DNA of 64,000 bases from Pseudomonadota bacterium (GCA_039024915.1 JBCCPK010000002.1:124001-188000); one strand, 5' to 3'; numbered from the stretch's first letter, positions 36,126-44,910 are shown. Program-made: numbers and translations. The notes: generated by a model not told the origin, from the letters alone.

Positions 36126-37291
36126 AAGACCGCCACCTCCGCGCCGGTGCCAGAGGCGGCAAGCGCCTGATCCCTTGCAAGCCCGTCGGCGCGAGCCATG
36201 CGCCGCGCCCGGGCCGTCGGGCTATCGCCATCAACCACATGCGCATCCCGCTCAAGAAACGCCGGATAAACGGTCAGCCGCTCCTCGAGCAGCAGGCCTT
36301 TCTCAAGGCAGGTTTTTGCCAGCTGATCGATCTGCGGCCAGGGATGGCCGGGATTGATGAAATCGATTGTCACCGGCGACAACCCGCCCCAATCGTTGAT
36401 GCCCGCATCAAGGTAAGCCACGTGGCGCGCGGACAGGTTGGGCGGCGCCTGCAGGCTGATCGACGGGTCGAGCATCAGCCGCGCGGTCGCGAGCGTCAGC
36501 AGCATGTCATCGAGGCTCGGCTCGGGGTGATGCTCCATCGCAATTCCCGGCTTCTGCTGAAAATTCTGAATGATCACTTCCTGAATGTGGCCATAGCGCT
36601 GGTGAACGGCTTCAATCGCCGCGAGCGCCTCGATCCGCTCCTCCCAGCTTTCGCCGATGCCGATGAGAAGGCCGGTCGTGAACGGAATGCCATGTCGGCC
36701 GGTGGTCTCCAGCGTGCGCAGCCGCGCCTTAGGCGACTTATCGGGGCAGCGATGATGCGGCATGCCCGGCTGCATCAGCCGGTTGGACACCGTTTCGAGC
36801 ATCATGCCCATGCTGGCGGAGACGGGTTCGAGCGCTTCGATCTCATCATCCGTTAGCGTGCCGGCATTCACATGCGGCAGAAGGCTCGTCTGATCGAGGA
36901 CGAGCGCACACATTGCGGCCAAATAGTCGATGGTCGAGGCGTGGCCGAGTTCCGCAAGCGCGTCCGCCGCCTCGCGGTAACGCGCTTCGGGCTTTTCGCC
37001 GAGCGAGAACAGCATCTCCTTGCAGCCTGCCACCTCGCCTCGCCGCGCGGTATCCAGAACCTGTTCCGGGGTCATGTAATAGGCGCCCGGATCACCGGGG
37101 CGCTTGACGAATGAGCAGTAACCGCAGGTGTCGCGGCACATGGTGGTCAGGGGTGCGAAAACCTTGCGGGAATAGGTGACGCGGTCGCCCCAGTGGCGTG
37201 CCCGAATAGCGCAGGCTTCCTCGTACAGAACCCGCCGCAAATCCGAGCCGGCATGGACGTAATGCTTCGCCTCTTCGGCACTGACGACCAA
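36119..37291 (-). CDS. cofG: FO synthase subunit 1 (radical SAM) CofG
   Basis: A 390-residue radical SAM enzyme: VTYSRKVFAPLTTMCRDTCGYCSFVK (CxxxCxxC), CKEMLFSLGEKPEARY, HVNAGTLTDDEIEALEPVSASMG, RLRTLETTGRHGIPFTTGLLIGIGE and IIQNFQQKPGIAM. It catalyses half of FO formation. Actinobacterial FbiC fuses CofG and CofH; here they are separate, as in archaea. The start is TTG at 37291 with GGGAG about 8 bases upstream. It is the first gene of the F420 operon, and a RutR-like palindrome lies 26-41 bases before it. Confidence 0.94.
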   Translation of the reverse strand: MVVSAEEAKHYVHAGSDLRRVLYEEACAIRARHWGDRVTYSRKVFAPLTTMCRDTCGYCSFVKRPGDPGAYYMTPEQVLDTARRGEVAGCKEMLFSLGEKPEARYREAADALAELGHASTIDYLAAMCALVLDQTSLLPHVNAGTLTDDEIEALEPVSASMGMMLETVSNRLMQPGMPHHRCPDKSPKARLRTLETTGRHGIPFTTGLLIGIGESWEERIEALAAIEAVHQRYGHIQEVIIQNFQQKPGIAMEHHPEPSLDDMLLTLATARLMLDPSISLQAPPNLSARHVAYLDAGINDWGGLSPVTIDFINPGHPWPQIDQLAKTCLEKGLLLEERLTVYPAFLERDAHVVDGDSPTARARRMARADGLARDQALAASGTGAEVAVLC

Positions 37292-37316
37292 ATCGCTTTC
37301 TCCCGCAAAATCAAAC

Positions 37317-37332
37317 TAGACCATTCGGTCAA
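37317..37332. promoter_or_regulatory. RutR-type operator upstream of the F420 operon
   Basis: TAGACCATTCGGTCAA matches the RutR consensus TTGACCA-N2-TGGTCAA at all but two positions, keeping the central GACCA/GGTC core and dyad symmetry. It sits 26-41 bases upstream of the cofG start codon on the minus strand, where a repressor would block the promoter or early transcript. rutR itself is at 50517 with a stronger site. Low-information palindromes can occur by chance, but the position is apt. Confidence 0.6.
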
Positions 37333-37431
37333 AAACGGGTCAAGGGGGTGAGGTATCCCAGCCACTTGCGACCGCAGAGATTTCGAGATCATAATACGCA
37401 GCTTTCAGTTCTTTTCGGATCGACACACAGA

Positions 37432-38001
37432 ATGGCAGATTTAAAGAACGGATTGTTGCTCGTCGCATTCGCGTCGATACTTTATTTTTCTGGATACGCT
37501 TACCTCGACGGGTATTATGAATATTACGATATTTCAGTACGCGAAATTTCTCCCGATATACATGAAATAATCGCTCACGGAGCGATATTCTTTTTTCAAA
37601 TTGCAAGTAAAACAGGATTCGTAATCACACTTCCACTATTGAGCGGATTAATAATTATCGGACTTATATTCGAAATATCAAATAATTTTTATTTTTTATT
37701 ACGGCGATTTATTGTATTTTTTGGAATATTCATTATCGCAATTGCATCAATTTCTGCACATTCATTAGGTTTAGACCAAGCAAAGTCTGATTTATCTAGA
37801 CTTAATCCAATGCAGCTAAGTATCTTTACAGAGCAAAACGTTATTGTAAATCTACCGTCACCCCCTAACACTCAATACAAATATCTTACATCATCACCCG
37901 ACACACATTTCGCGGTCGCAATATTTCAAGGAGGGGATCGATGGTGGCTTGTACGATTTCAGAAATCCGACACCGTTACCTTACGTGTCTTTCAAGACTA
38001 A
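37432..38001 (+). CDS. Hypothetical membrane protein in AT-rich segment
   Basis: A 189-residue protein with an N-terminal TM (NGLLLVAFASILYFSGYAYL), further hydrophobic segments (FVITLPLLSGLIIIGLIF and RRFIVFFGIFIIAIASISA) and a short C-terminal soluble part. Codon use is strikingly AT-rich compared with the rest of the window, which points to recent transfer. I use the ATG at 37432. It overlaps the fasciclin gene by 61 bases. No family recognised. Confidence 0.6.
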   Translation: MADLKNGLLLVAFASILYFSGYAYLDGYYEYYDISVREISPDIHEIIAHGAIFFFQIASKTGFVITLPLLSGLIIIGLIFEISNNFYFLLRRFIVFFGIFIIAIASISAHSLGLDQAKSDLSRLNPMQLSIFTEQNVIVNLPSPPNTQYKYLTSSPDTHFAVAIFQGGDRWWLVRFQKSDTVTLRVFQD

Positions 38002-39017
38002 TCATTGCATGCAGGACTGCCATCCTAGTTCCAGTAGCCGTTTCGGTACCAGCCGTTGCGCAAGACGGTCTGGTTGGTCAATCATCGATTCCCCCAAGCT
38101 TTTACAGGCTTGGAGACCCAGACGACCCAAGGAAAGGTTTTATACTATCACTTGATCAAGCAACTGAAACAGGTACGAATTTTCAGTTTTGCAACGGAGA
38201 CCGTGCTTGGGTCGACATAAGCACTTTGCAGCCGGAGCTCAGTGACTGCGATGACGAGCCAACGGGCCCATGGCCGGCATTATTCGGGAGCTACGACTGG
38301 AGGGGAGCGCCAGTCATAGCACAAATGGAAGCCTCTGGTGACTACGCCATGGTCGGCTTCATATTTTCAAATCCAACTGATTCAGCCCAGCCAGAAGGTT
38401 ACGTAGGTACTCTGATATCTGCCTCCGATTGGAATAACGTCTATCCATCGGAAGGGCTGGCAGAAGCAATAGTTAAAGGTATCGACTATATCAACCTATC
38501 TGATGATGAGGTAAGTATCACAACGGACCTGGGCTTTCCTGCCGTCTTGATCAGAGACCCGAGCTTATTCGACTTCGAATATACAACAAGTTATCCGACG
38601 CGCGCGCCCACGGCCACCTTCCAAGCACTCATCGAATCATATGGTCTTGAGAGGCTTATGACGGACTTAGATCTATCAGGGGAAGAAATTACGTTACTTG
38701 CTCCATCTGATGAAGCATTCCTTGAACTGCCAGACGATTTTGTCCAACAACTTGTAGACCCTAGCGATCCTGATAGGCTTGGCACTTTCTTAGCAAATCA
38801 TACTCTTGTCGGGCGAAATGAAATGGATTTTCTTACGCCCGTAAGCGAATACGTTACGGAAACCGTTGTTGAACCGTCCGAATGGTCGGAAGCAGTGGAT
38901 CGAGCAGAAATAATTGTAGTGCGACCAAACTTGAATGTTTCTGATAATATAATAATACAGGTAGTAAATCAATTGATTATCACTGATTCATTTGCGGATT
39001 TAATTGTGATAGACTAA
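37941..39017 (+). CDS. Secreted protein with C-terminal fasciclin domain
   Basis: A 358-residue protein with a signal sequence (CRTAILVPVAVSVPAVAQ). The N-terminal half (residues about 35-215) is of unknown type; the C-terminal half is a fasciclin (FAS1) domain: ATFQALIESYGLERLMTDLD, EITLLAPSDEAFLELPDDFVQQL, LANHTLVGR and VVNQLIITDS. FAS1 domains mediate adhesion. A very strong ribosome-binding site AAGGAGGGG precedes the ATG at 37941. Its AT-rich coding style matches the preceding gene, and the pair looks like one horizontally acquired unit. Confidence 0.78.
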   Translation: MVACTISEIRHRYLTCLSRLIIACRTAILVPVAVSVPAVAQDGLVGQSSIPPSFYRLGDPDDPRKGFILSLDQATETGTNFQFCNGDRAWVDISTLQPELSDCDDEPTGPWPALFGSYDWRGAPVIAQMEASGDYAMVGFIFSNPTDSAQPEGYVGTLISASDWNNVYPSEGLAEAIVKGIDYINLSDDEVSITTDLGFPAVLIRDPSLFDFEYTTSYPTRAPTATFQALIESYGLERLMTDLDLSGEEITLLAPSDEAFLELPDDFVQQLVDPSDPDRLGTFLANHTLVGRNEMDFLTPVSEYVTETVVEPSEWSEAVDRAEIIVVRPNLNVSDNIIIQVVNQLIITDSFADLIVID

Positions 39018-39063
39018 ATATTTGGGTACAATACATTTACATCATTGAGCATGGCGGGGTTAT

Positions 39064-40167
39064 CTACCCTGGCATTTCCTTCGTTGCGCAATGGATGCCG
39101 CCGCCGATCTCGCCGAGGGCATCGGCGTTGAGCATCACGACTTCGCGGCCCGGATAGTGCCTTTGCAGAGCGTCGAGGGCGATGTCGTCGGCCTCGTCAT
39201 CGCCGAACTGTGCGGCGACGACCCCGCCGTTGCAGACATAGTAGTTCACGTAGGACGCGACGAAGTCAGCGGAGCGGACGCGGCGGCGTGAAGGCTCCGG
39301 GATAACCTCCAGATCGAGGTCGTAAGCCGCTAGAATATCATGCGTTTCGAGCGCCGCCTGATGAAAGGGATCGCGCGGGTCAGGCTCATCTGGAAGGTTA
39401 AGCAGGACCCGGCTCACCCCCTCATCGTTGCGGCCGGTAAAGCGCGCCAGGCTGTCTATGTGATAGTCGGTGATGTCCTCGTCCCACACGCCGGGGCTCC
39501 AGATGACCCCGTCCGCACCGTAAGCCGCGAGCAACCGTCGCCCGATCTCGTCACGATCCATTCCCGGATTGCGATTATCGTTTACCCAGCTGCTCTCATG
39601 GGCCATCAGAAGGCCATGGCCGTCCTGCTCGACGCCGCCCGCTTCGCCGACGAGCCCGGTCGGCAGCATCTCGATCCCCAGCCGCTCGGCGACGCGGCGC
39701 GCGACTTGCCCGTCATGCCGGTGCACCTGCTTGTCGCCCCAGCCGTTGAACCGGATATCGGCGGCGGCGATGCCGCCCGCATCATCGACGACAAAGATCG
39801 GTCCGGAACCGCGGCACCACAGATCCTCGGTCGGGATATCCCAAAGCTCGATGTCTCCGGCGAGCTGGCGACGGAGATCAGCATGATGCTCGGCGGCAGC
39901 GAGCATGGTCAGCGGCTCGAACTGGGAAATCGTGTTGGCGATGTCGGCAATCGTCTTCTGCACGGCGCGGAGAAACCGGCGGTCATCATAGACCGCGCGG
40001 CTGACGGGCCACTGCATGAAGGTGCGCGCGTGCGGCTCTTCTTCGGCGGGCATGCGCCAGCGGTTTGCGGACGCCTGCGCGCGCGCCGCTCCCGAACCAC
40101 CTGAAAGCGCCGCGGCCAAGCCGATCTTAAGACCCATGCGCACCACCTGTCGTCTTGTTCGCGCCAT
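39064..40167 (-). CDS. Agmatine deiminase / peptidyl-arginine deiminase family, Tat-exported
   Basis: A 367-residue PAD-type protein with a twin-arginine leader (TRRQVVRMGLKIGLAAALSGG). Family motifs: FMQWPVSRAVYDD, WDIPTEDLWCRGSGPIFVVDD, GEAGGVEQDGHGLLMAHESS, DYHIDSLARF and the C-terminal nucleophile region GGIHCATKEMP. Known agmatine deiminases convert agmatine to N-carbamoylputrescine. The usual Asp in WxRDxGP is Gly here (GGT codon), which could impair catalysis. I use the ATG at 40167; it faces the divergent CIA30 gene. Confidence 0.82.
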   Translation of the reverse strand: MARTRRQVVRMGLKIGLAAALSGGSGAARAQASANRWRMPAEEEPHARTFMQWPVSRAVYDDRRFLRAVQKTIADIANTISQFEPLTMLAAAEHHADLRRQLAGDIELWDIPTEDLWCRGSGPIFVVDDAGGIAAADIRFNGWGDKQVHRHDGQVARRVAERLGIEMLPTGLVGEAGGVEQDGHGLLMAHESSWVNDNRNPGMDRDEIGRRLLAAYGADGVIWSPGVWDEDITDYHIDSLARFTGRNDEGVSRVLLNLPDEPDPRDPFHQAALETHDILAAYDLDLEVIPEPSRRRVRSADFVASYVNYYVCNGGVVAAQFGDDEADDIALDALQRHYPGREVVMLNADALGEIGGGIHCATKEMPG

Positions 40168-40226
40168 TGCGTCTATCCCATGCAAACGAGGCGAACAGGG
40201 TAGACCACCGCTTGCAAAATTGGGCA

Positions 40227-40760
40227 ATGCTGGACAGCAAGAGGCGCAGAGACCGGGAGAGCGCGTTGACGATAATGGACTTGCAGTGGGGCTATGTTGC
40301 CGACACCGTGATGGGTGGCGTCTCGCAGGGATCGCTGAGCGAAGAGATCGTTGCGGGCCGACAGGCGTGGCGGCTGCGCGGCTCGATCAGCCTCGACAAC
40401 AATGGCGGCTTTATCCAGATGGCAGCGGACCTTCCGCCGCGTGGCGGGGCACTCAATGCGAGCAGCTTCTCTGGTGTGGCGTTTGAGGCCATCGACGTGG
40501 CAGCGTTTGAGGGCTTGCGGCGCGGCGAGACATACAATGTGCACCTGCGCACAGCGGACCTGACCCGCCCATGGCAGAGCTACCGCCAGAGCTTCATGGC
40601 GGGGGCCGTTTGGGAGACGCACCGGATCGCCTTCGAAGATTTTGAACCGCACCGAGCCTCCGCGCCGCTCGATCTTTCGAGGCTTCGGCGGATCGGGGTG
40701 CTTGCCATTGGTCGGCCATTCCAGGCAGATATCGCCATTGCCGATATGCGGTTGGTTTGA
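40227..40760 (+). CDS. CIA30 family protein
   Basis: A 177-residue protein with the CIA30 (complex I intermediate-associated 30) beta-sandwich: WGYVADTVMGGVSQGSL, FRGSISLDNNGGF-like RLRGSISLDNNGGFIQMAAD, FEGLRRGETYNVHLRT, WQSYRQSFMA and IGVLAIGRPFQADIAIADM. The bacterial family resembles carbohydrate-binding modules; its role is not settled. Starts at 40227 and 40275 are both possible. Confidence 0.78.
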   Translation: MLDSKRRRDRESALTIMDLQWGYVADTVMGGVSQGSLSEEIVAGRQAWRLRGSISLDNNGGFIQMAADLPPRGGALNASSFSGVAFEAIDVAAFEGLRRGETYNVHLRTADLTRPWQSYRQSFMAGAVWETHRIAFEDFEPHRASAPLDLSRLRRIGVLAIGRPFQADIAIADMRLV

Positions 40761-40812
40761 GCCGCGATCGAACGACCCTCAAGTTGAGGACCAACAGCAT
40801 GGATCCAGTCTG

Positions 40813-41460
40813 ATGGAAGCGGCCTTTTGGCAGGAACGCTGGCGCGAGAACCGCATCGCGTTCCATGAATTTCAGCCCAACCCGCGCCTCGTCGATCATG
40901 TCGATGCGCTGAACTTGACCGGCGACCAGCATGTCTTTGTGCCGCTTTGCGGCAAAACGCTCGACCTCGACTGGCTTCTGGCCAAGGGCAGAACCGTCAC
41001 TGGCGTTGAGCTCAACGAAGGTGCCGTACGGGAAGTTTTTGAACGCCAATCCATCACCCCTGACGTCGAACAGGTGGGGCCGCTCAAGCGCTACCGGTTC
41101 GGCGCACTCACCGTGTTTGTCGGGGACTTCTTCGCGTTGACCGCCGAAATGACCGGTTCGCTCGATGCGATCTACGATCGCGCGGCGCTGGTCGCGATGC
41201 CAGAAACGATGCGCGCGGACTATGCCGCTCATCTGTCGGCGCTGTCCGGTTTCGCGCCGCAACTTCTGGTGACGTATGATTACGATCAGAGCCAGATGAG
41301 CGGCCCGCCGTTTTCGGTGCCGCAAGCAAAAATCGAAGCCTATTACGCGTCCCGCTACGCGATCAAACAGCTGGACGATAGGCCAATTAGCGGGCCCCTC
41401 GCGCAACGCTGCCAAGGCCGTGAGCAGACCTGGCTTCTGACGCCTATGACGGCTGCGTAA
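40813..41460 (+). CDS. tpm: Thiopurine S-methyltransferase family protein
   Basis: A 215-residue SAM-dependent methyltransferase of the TPMT family: FWQERWRENRIAFHEFQPN, HVFVPLCGKTLDLDWLLAKGRTVTGVELNEGAVREVF, VGDFFALT, LDAIYDRAALVAMPETMRADYAAHL, LLVTYDYDQSQMSGPPFSV. Bacterial members methylate thiopurines, selenium or tellurium compounds. I use the ATG at 40813, where homology begins. Confidence 0.9.
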   Translation: MEAAFWQERWRENRIAFHEFQPNPRLVDHVDALNLTGDQHVFVPLCGKTLDLDWLLAKGRTVTGVELNEGAVREVFERQSITPDVEQVGPLKRYRFGALTVFVGDFFALTAEMTGSLDAIYDRAALVAMPETMRADYAAHLSALSGFAPQLLVTYDYDQSQMSGPPFSVPQAKIEAYYASRYAIKQLDDRPISGPLAQRCQGREQTWLLTPMTAA

Positions 41461-41608
41461 GCTTCGAGCCAGGCTTATACCTATCCCTGTCAGCCAGCGC
41501 TTGAGTGCGGTGCTCGGCTTGTAGCCGGTTCCGATTGTCCCCACATTCTTTTGGTCAAGGCACCGCGCCCAACGGGCGGCGCGCTGACGACAGAGCGGGA
41601 GAGAAACC

Positions 41609-41980
41609 ATGTTGACAGTCACCAAACCGTCCGAAAACCGCTTGGACATTGTGCTGAGCGGCAGCCTCGATGCGGACGCCATGCAAACGGGTCTCGATGA
41701 ACTGATCGCCCATTCCGATGGCATATCCGACGGCGTGATGCTTTACACGATCTCGGATTTCGCCTTGCCCAGTGCCGGTGCGCTCGCGGTCGAGTTTAGT
41801 CGCCTGCCCAAACTTTTCGCGCTGATCGGGCGATTTAGCCGCTGCGCGGTGGTTACGGATGCGGGTTGGATCCGCACCGCGGCTGAAGTTGAAGGCGCAC
41901 TGATACCAGGTCTCACCATCAAGACATTCGAACCACAGCACGCAACCGAAGCCGAAACGTGGCTGACGGCGAGCGCTTGA
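41609..41980 (+). CDS. SpoIIAA-like (STAS-fold) protein
   Basis: A 123-residue SpoIIAA-like protein: NRLDIVLSGSLDADAMQTGLDEL, GVMLYTISDFALPSAGALAVEFSRLPKLFALIGRFSRCAVV and GLTIKTFEPQHATEAETWL. Members of this widespread family have the STAS/CRAL-TRIO-like fold, with no settled function. A GGGAGAG site precedes the ATG. It is convergent with importer B. Confidence 0.85.
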   Translation: MLTVTKPSENRLDIVLSGSLDADAMQTGLDELIAHSDGISDGVMLYTISDFALPSAGALAVEFSRLPKLFALIGRFSRCAVVTDAGWIRTAAEVEGALIPGLTIKTFEPQHATEAETWLTASA

Positions 41981-42003
41981 GAACCGACGGCTCTGAGCCG
42001 AAA

Positions 42004-42027
42004 AAGGGGCCGGTTTCCCGGCCCCTT
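42004..42027 (-). terminator. Terminator between SpoIIAA-like gene and importer B
   Basis: AAGGGGCCGG (42004-42013) and CCGGCCCCTT (42018-42027) form a perfect 10-base stem with loop TTTC. On the minus strand it is followed by T residues (42005-42001), ending the importer B operon; it may also end the plus-strand gene. Confidence 0.85.
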
Positions 42028-42109
42028 GTCATGCATGATGTCGTCTCGGTAAGCGGTCGTCTGATTTGCGACAGCAACGGAACCGCCCGTTTCGGATAAG
42101 GCGGATGGC

Positions 42110-43108
42110 TTACAGCCCGTCGGTCACCACCGACGTCCACGCCCCCTCGGGAGCAGCCGTGATCACCGGGTCATCACCACCAGCAAGCAGCGTTTCCACC
42201 GTCGTCTCGTAAGCCGCAACATCGAGAACACCGGTCGAACCCGCGGTCAGGACGTTGATCTCGCCCATCATGCGCGTCTGATGCGCTTCGGTCTGTGCGC
42301 CGGTCTCATCATACTCGAGTACGATCATGGCCGCTTCTTCGGGGTTTTCCTGCGCCCACGCCCATCCGGCCATCGAGGCGCGAACAAAACGGGTCAGCTT
42401 GTCGACCATGGCGGGGTCTTCAAGCGACTCTTCAACCACGTACAGACCATCTTCAAGCGTCGCGACGCCCTGGTCGGTGTAGTTGAACACCGTCAGATCA
42501 TCCGGCGCGAAACCCGCATCGATAATCTGCCAGTATTCATTGTAGTTCATGGTGGACACACAATCGGCCTGACCCTGGATGATCGGGTCAACGTTGAAGC
42601 CCTGACGGACGACCGTCACGCCCTCATCGCCGCCATCGGTGGGGATGCCCAACTGGCTCATCCACGACAGGAACGGATATTCGTTGCCGAAGAACCAGAC
42701 GCCGAGCGTCGAACCGGGAAAATCTTGCGGGCTGGTGACACCGGAATCGTTCCGGCAGGTCAGCATCATGCCCGAGCGGACGAACGGTTGGGCGATGTTG
42801 ACGAGCGGCACACCACGCTCACGCGCAGCGAGCGCGGCGGGCATCCACTCGATAATGACATCAGCGCCACCACCGGCGATCACCTGCGGCGGCGCGATAT
42901 CCGGCCCACCTGGATTGATGGTGACATCAAGATTTTCAGCTTCGTACAGCCCCTCGTGCAGCGCGACATAGTAGCCAGCGAACTGCGCCTGGGTGACCCA
43001 TTTGAGCTGCAGCGTCAGCTCATCCATCATCGCCATCGCAGGCGCCGTGAAGGCCGTTGATGAGGCGAGCAGCGCCGCCCCTGCGATCAGCTTGGTGGTT
43101 GTCTTCAT
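42110..43108 (-). CDS. ABC transporter substrate-binding protein, NMT1/THI5-like (importer B)
   Basis: A 332-residue periplasmic protein with a signal peptide (TTKLIAGAALLASSTAFTAPAMA). The mature part begins LTLQLKWVTQAQFAGYYVALHEG and includes NPGGPDIAPPQVIAGGGADVI, GVWFFGNEYPFLSW, QADCVSTMNYNEYWQIIDAG and GVATLEDGLYVVEE. I recall this particular pattern as the ThiY/RibY-like type found next to hydantoinase genes in Hyphomicrobiales, so a pyrimidine or hydantoin ligand is likely. It is the last gene of the importer B operon. Confidence 0.85.
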   Translation of the reverse strand: MKTTTKLIAGAALLASSTAFTAPAMAMMDELTLQLKWVTQAQFAGYYVALHEGLYEAENLDVTINPGGPDIAPPQVIAGGGADVIIEWMPAALAARERGVPLVNIAQPFVRSGMMLTCRNDSGVTSPQDFPGSTLGVWFFGNEYPFLSWMSQLGIPTDGGDEGVTVVRQGFNVDPIIQGQADCVSTMNYNEYWQIIDAGFAPDDLTVFNYTDQGVATLEDGLYVVEESLEDPAMVDKLTRFVRASMAGWAWAQENPEEAAMIVLEYDETGAQTEAHQTRMMGEINVLTAGSTGVLDVAAYETTVETLLAGGDDPVITAAPEGAWTSVVTDGL

Positions 43109-43168
43109 CGTGAGAAAGTCCCTTTTTATGCAGCACCGCACGATCGCGGTGTCTGTTCCCCTGTTGCC

Positions 43169-44035
43169 CTAGCGCGCCCGCCGCATGGACGGGTGCCAGA
43201 ATGTGATCCGCCGCTCCAGTAGCGCTATCGCACCATAGGTGAGCGATCCTGCCAAGGCGGCGACGAAAATTTCTGCCCACACCAGATCGATATTCAGGCT
43301 GCCAACGGCGGTTGAAATTCTAAAGCCCATACCGACGATCGGGGTGCCGAAAAATTCAGCAACGATTGCCCCAATCAGCGCCAAAGTTGAGTTTATTTTC
43401 AAAGCGTTGAAGATAAACGGCATAGCTGCCGGCAAGCGCAGCTTCACCAGTTCCTGCCCGTAGGAAGAAGCGTAGGTCTGCATCAGATCGCGCTCCATGC
43501 GCCCCGCCGCGGAGAGCCCGGCCATGGTGTTCACCAGCATCGGAAAGAAGGTCATGACGACCACGACGGCCGCCTTGGACGGCCAATCGAAGCCGAACCA
43601 CATCACCATGATCGGCGCGATCCCGATAATGGGCAGCGCACTCATGAGGTTGCCGACCGGCATGATGCCCGCCTTCCAGAACGGCGAGCGGTCGATGAGC
43701 ACCGCGATGGTGAAGCCCAATGCACAGCCCATCAGGTAGCCGGGAATAACGGCGCGGACGAAGGTCTGCACGAAGTCGGCCCAGAGCATGTCGGTTGACT
43801 CGACGATCCGGTCCCACACCATGGAGGGCGGCGGCATGACCACTTGGGGCACGTCTAGGCCGCGGACGATGCCTTCCCACAGCACCAGCAGCGTTACGCC
43901 GAACAGGACAGGGATCGCGAGGTTGATCGCCCACTTCGCCGGCCCAGAAAGCTCAAGGCGGGCCATACGCTGGTTCGCCGCCCAGGCGAGCAGCCAGAAA
44001 ACAAGTGCCGCGATGAGAATGCCGGTGCCGGTCAC
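43169..44035 (-). CDS. ABC transporter permease 1 (importer B)
   Basis: A 288-residue permease with six TMs. The opening ILIAALVFWLLAWAANQRM, PPPSMVWDRIVESTDMLW, and the coupling loop DLMQTYASSYGQELVKLRLPAAMPFIFNALKI fit the BPD_transp_1 family. The start is GTG at 44035, overlapping the upstream permease stop as GTGA. Importer B has two distinct permease genes where the others have one. Confidence 0.88.
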   Translation of the reverse strand: MTGTGILIAALVFWLLAWAANQRMARLELSGPAKWAINLAIPVLFGVTLLVLWEGIVRGLDVPQVVMPPPSMVWDRIVESTDMLWADFVQTFVRAVIPGYLMGCALGFTIAVLIDRSPFWKAGIMPVGNLMSALPIIGIAPIMVMWFGFDWPSKAAVVVVMTFFPMLVNTMAGLSAAGRMERDLMQTYASSYGQELVKLRLPAAMPFIFNALKINSTLALIGAIVAEFFGTPIVGMGFRISTAVGSLNIDLVWAEIFVAALAGSLTYGAIALLERRITFWHPSMRRAR

Positions 44036-44910
44036 ACGTTCACCTCGCGCGCACCCATGCGCTTGTTCACCCACGCGCCTATCCAGCCGATGGAATAGAC
44101 CAGCAGCGCCGACATGAAGGCGGCCATGAACAGCGCCGACCAGATCTGTGTGGTCTGGCCATAGTACGAACCGGACAGGAGCCGCGCGCCGAGCCCTGCG
44201 ACGGCGCCGGTGGGCAGTTCACCGACGATGGCGCCGACAAGCGCAATCGCCACCGCAATCTTCATCGAGGCGAACAGATAGGGAAGCGACGACGGCAACC
44301 GCAACTTCCAGAAAATCTCCGATCGGCTCGCATTGTAGGTGTGCATCAGATCGAGATGCATAGCCTCTGGAGACCGCAGACCCTTGGTCATCCCGATCGC
44401 GACAGGGAAGAACGCCAGATAGGTCGAGATGAACGCCTTGGGGATCAGCCCCGTCACTCCAACTGTGTTGAACACGATGATGATCATCGGCGCGATGGCG
44501 AGGATCGGGATCGTCTGGGACGCGATAATCCAGGGCAGCAGCGATTTGTCGAGCACCCGCGAATGCACGATACCCACGGCGAGTAGAATGCCCAGCAGTG
44601 TGCCCATACCAAAGCCGACCAGCGTCGAGGAGAGCGTGATCCAGGCGTGGTAGACAAGGCTCCTGCGCGAGGTTGGCGACCGCTCGAAGACGGACGACTG
44701 GATTTCCGCCCAGACCTGATGCGGCGCCGGCAGGATCGGCCGGTCCATCTGCATCGTCAGCTCGACCTTCTCCATGAAGGTCCGCTCAAGCCCCATGCGC
44801 TCGAGCCGCTCGGTCTCGACCCGCCAGTTCATGCCAATCGTCCCAGCGTACCAGGCCGCGAGAATGATCCCGAGAACGGTGAGAATGGGGAGGACGGAGC
44901 GGGTGATCAT
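44032..44910 (-). CDS. ABC transporter permease 2 (importer B)
   Basis: A 292-residue permease: one N-terminal TM (SVLPILTVLGIILAAWYAGTIG), a roughly 70-residue periplasmic loop (PILPAPHQVWAEIQSSVF), then five TMs with coupling loop DLMHTYNASRSEIFWKLRLPSSLPYLFASMKIAV. It pairs with permease 1. It overlaps the upstream unknown gene by 4 bases (ATGA). Confidence 0.88.
   Translation of the reverse strand: MITRSVLPILTVLGIILAAWYAGTIGMNWRVETERLERMGLERTFMEKVELTMQMDRPILPAPHQVWAEIQSSVFERSPTSRRSLVYHAWITLSSTLVGFGMGTLLGILLAVGIVHSRVLDKSLLPWIIASQTIPILAIAPMIIIVFNTVGVTGLIPKAFISTYLAFFPVAIGMTKGLRSPEAMHLDLMHTYNASRSEIFWKLRLPSSLPYLFASMKIAVAIALVGAIVGELPTGAVAGLGARLLSGSYYGQTTQIWSALFMAAFMSALLVYSIGWIGAWVNKRMGAREVNV

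Noticed and set aside
38068-38082. TGGTTGGTCAA in the fasciclin gene as a RutR site
   Set aside because: Only one half-site matches and it is inside a coding region of foreign composition.
39340-40104. A 254-codon plus-strand frame opposite the agmatine-deiminase-like gene
   Set aside because: Antisense frame of a gene with clear family motifs; no independent support.
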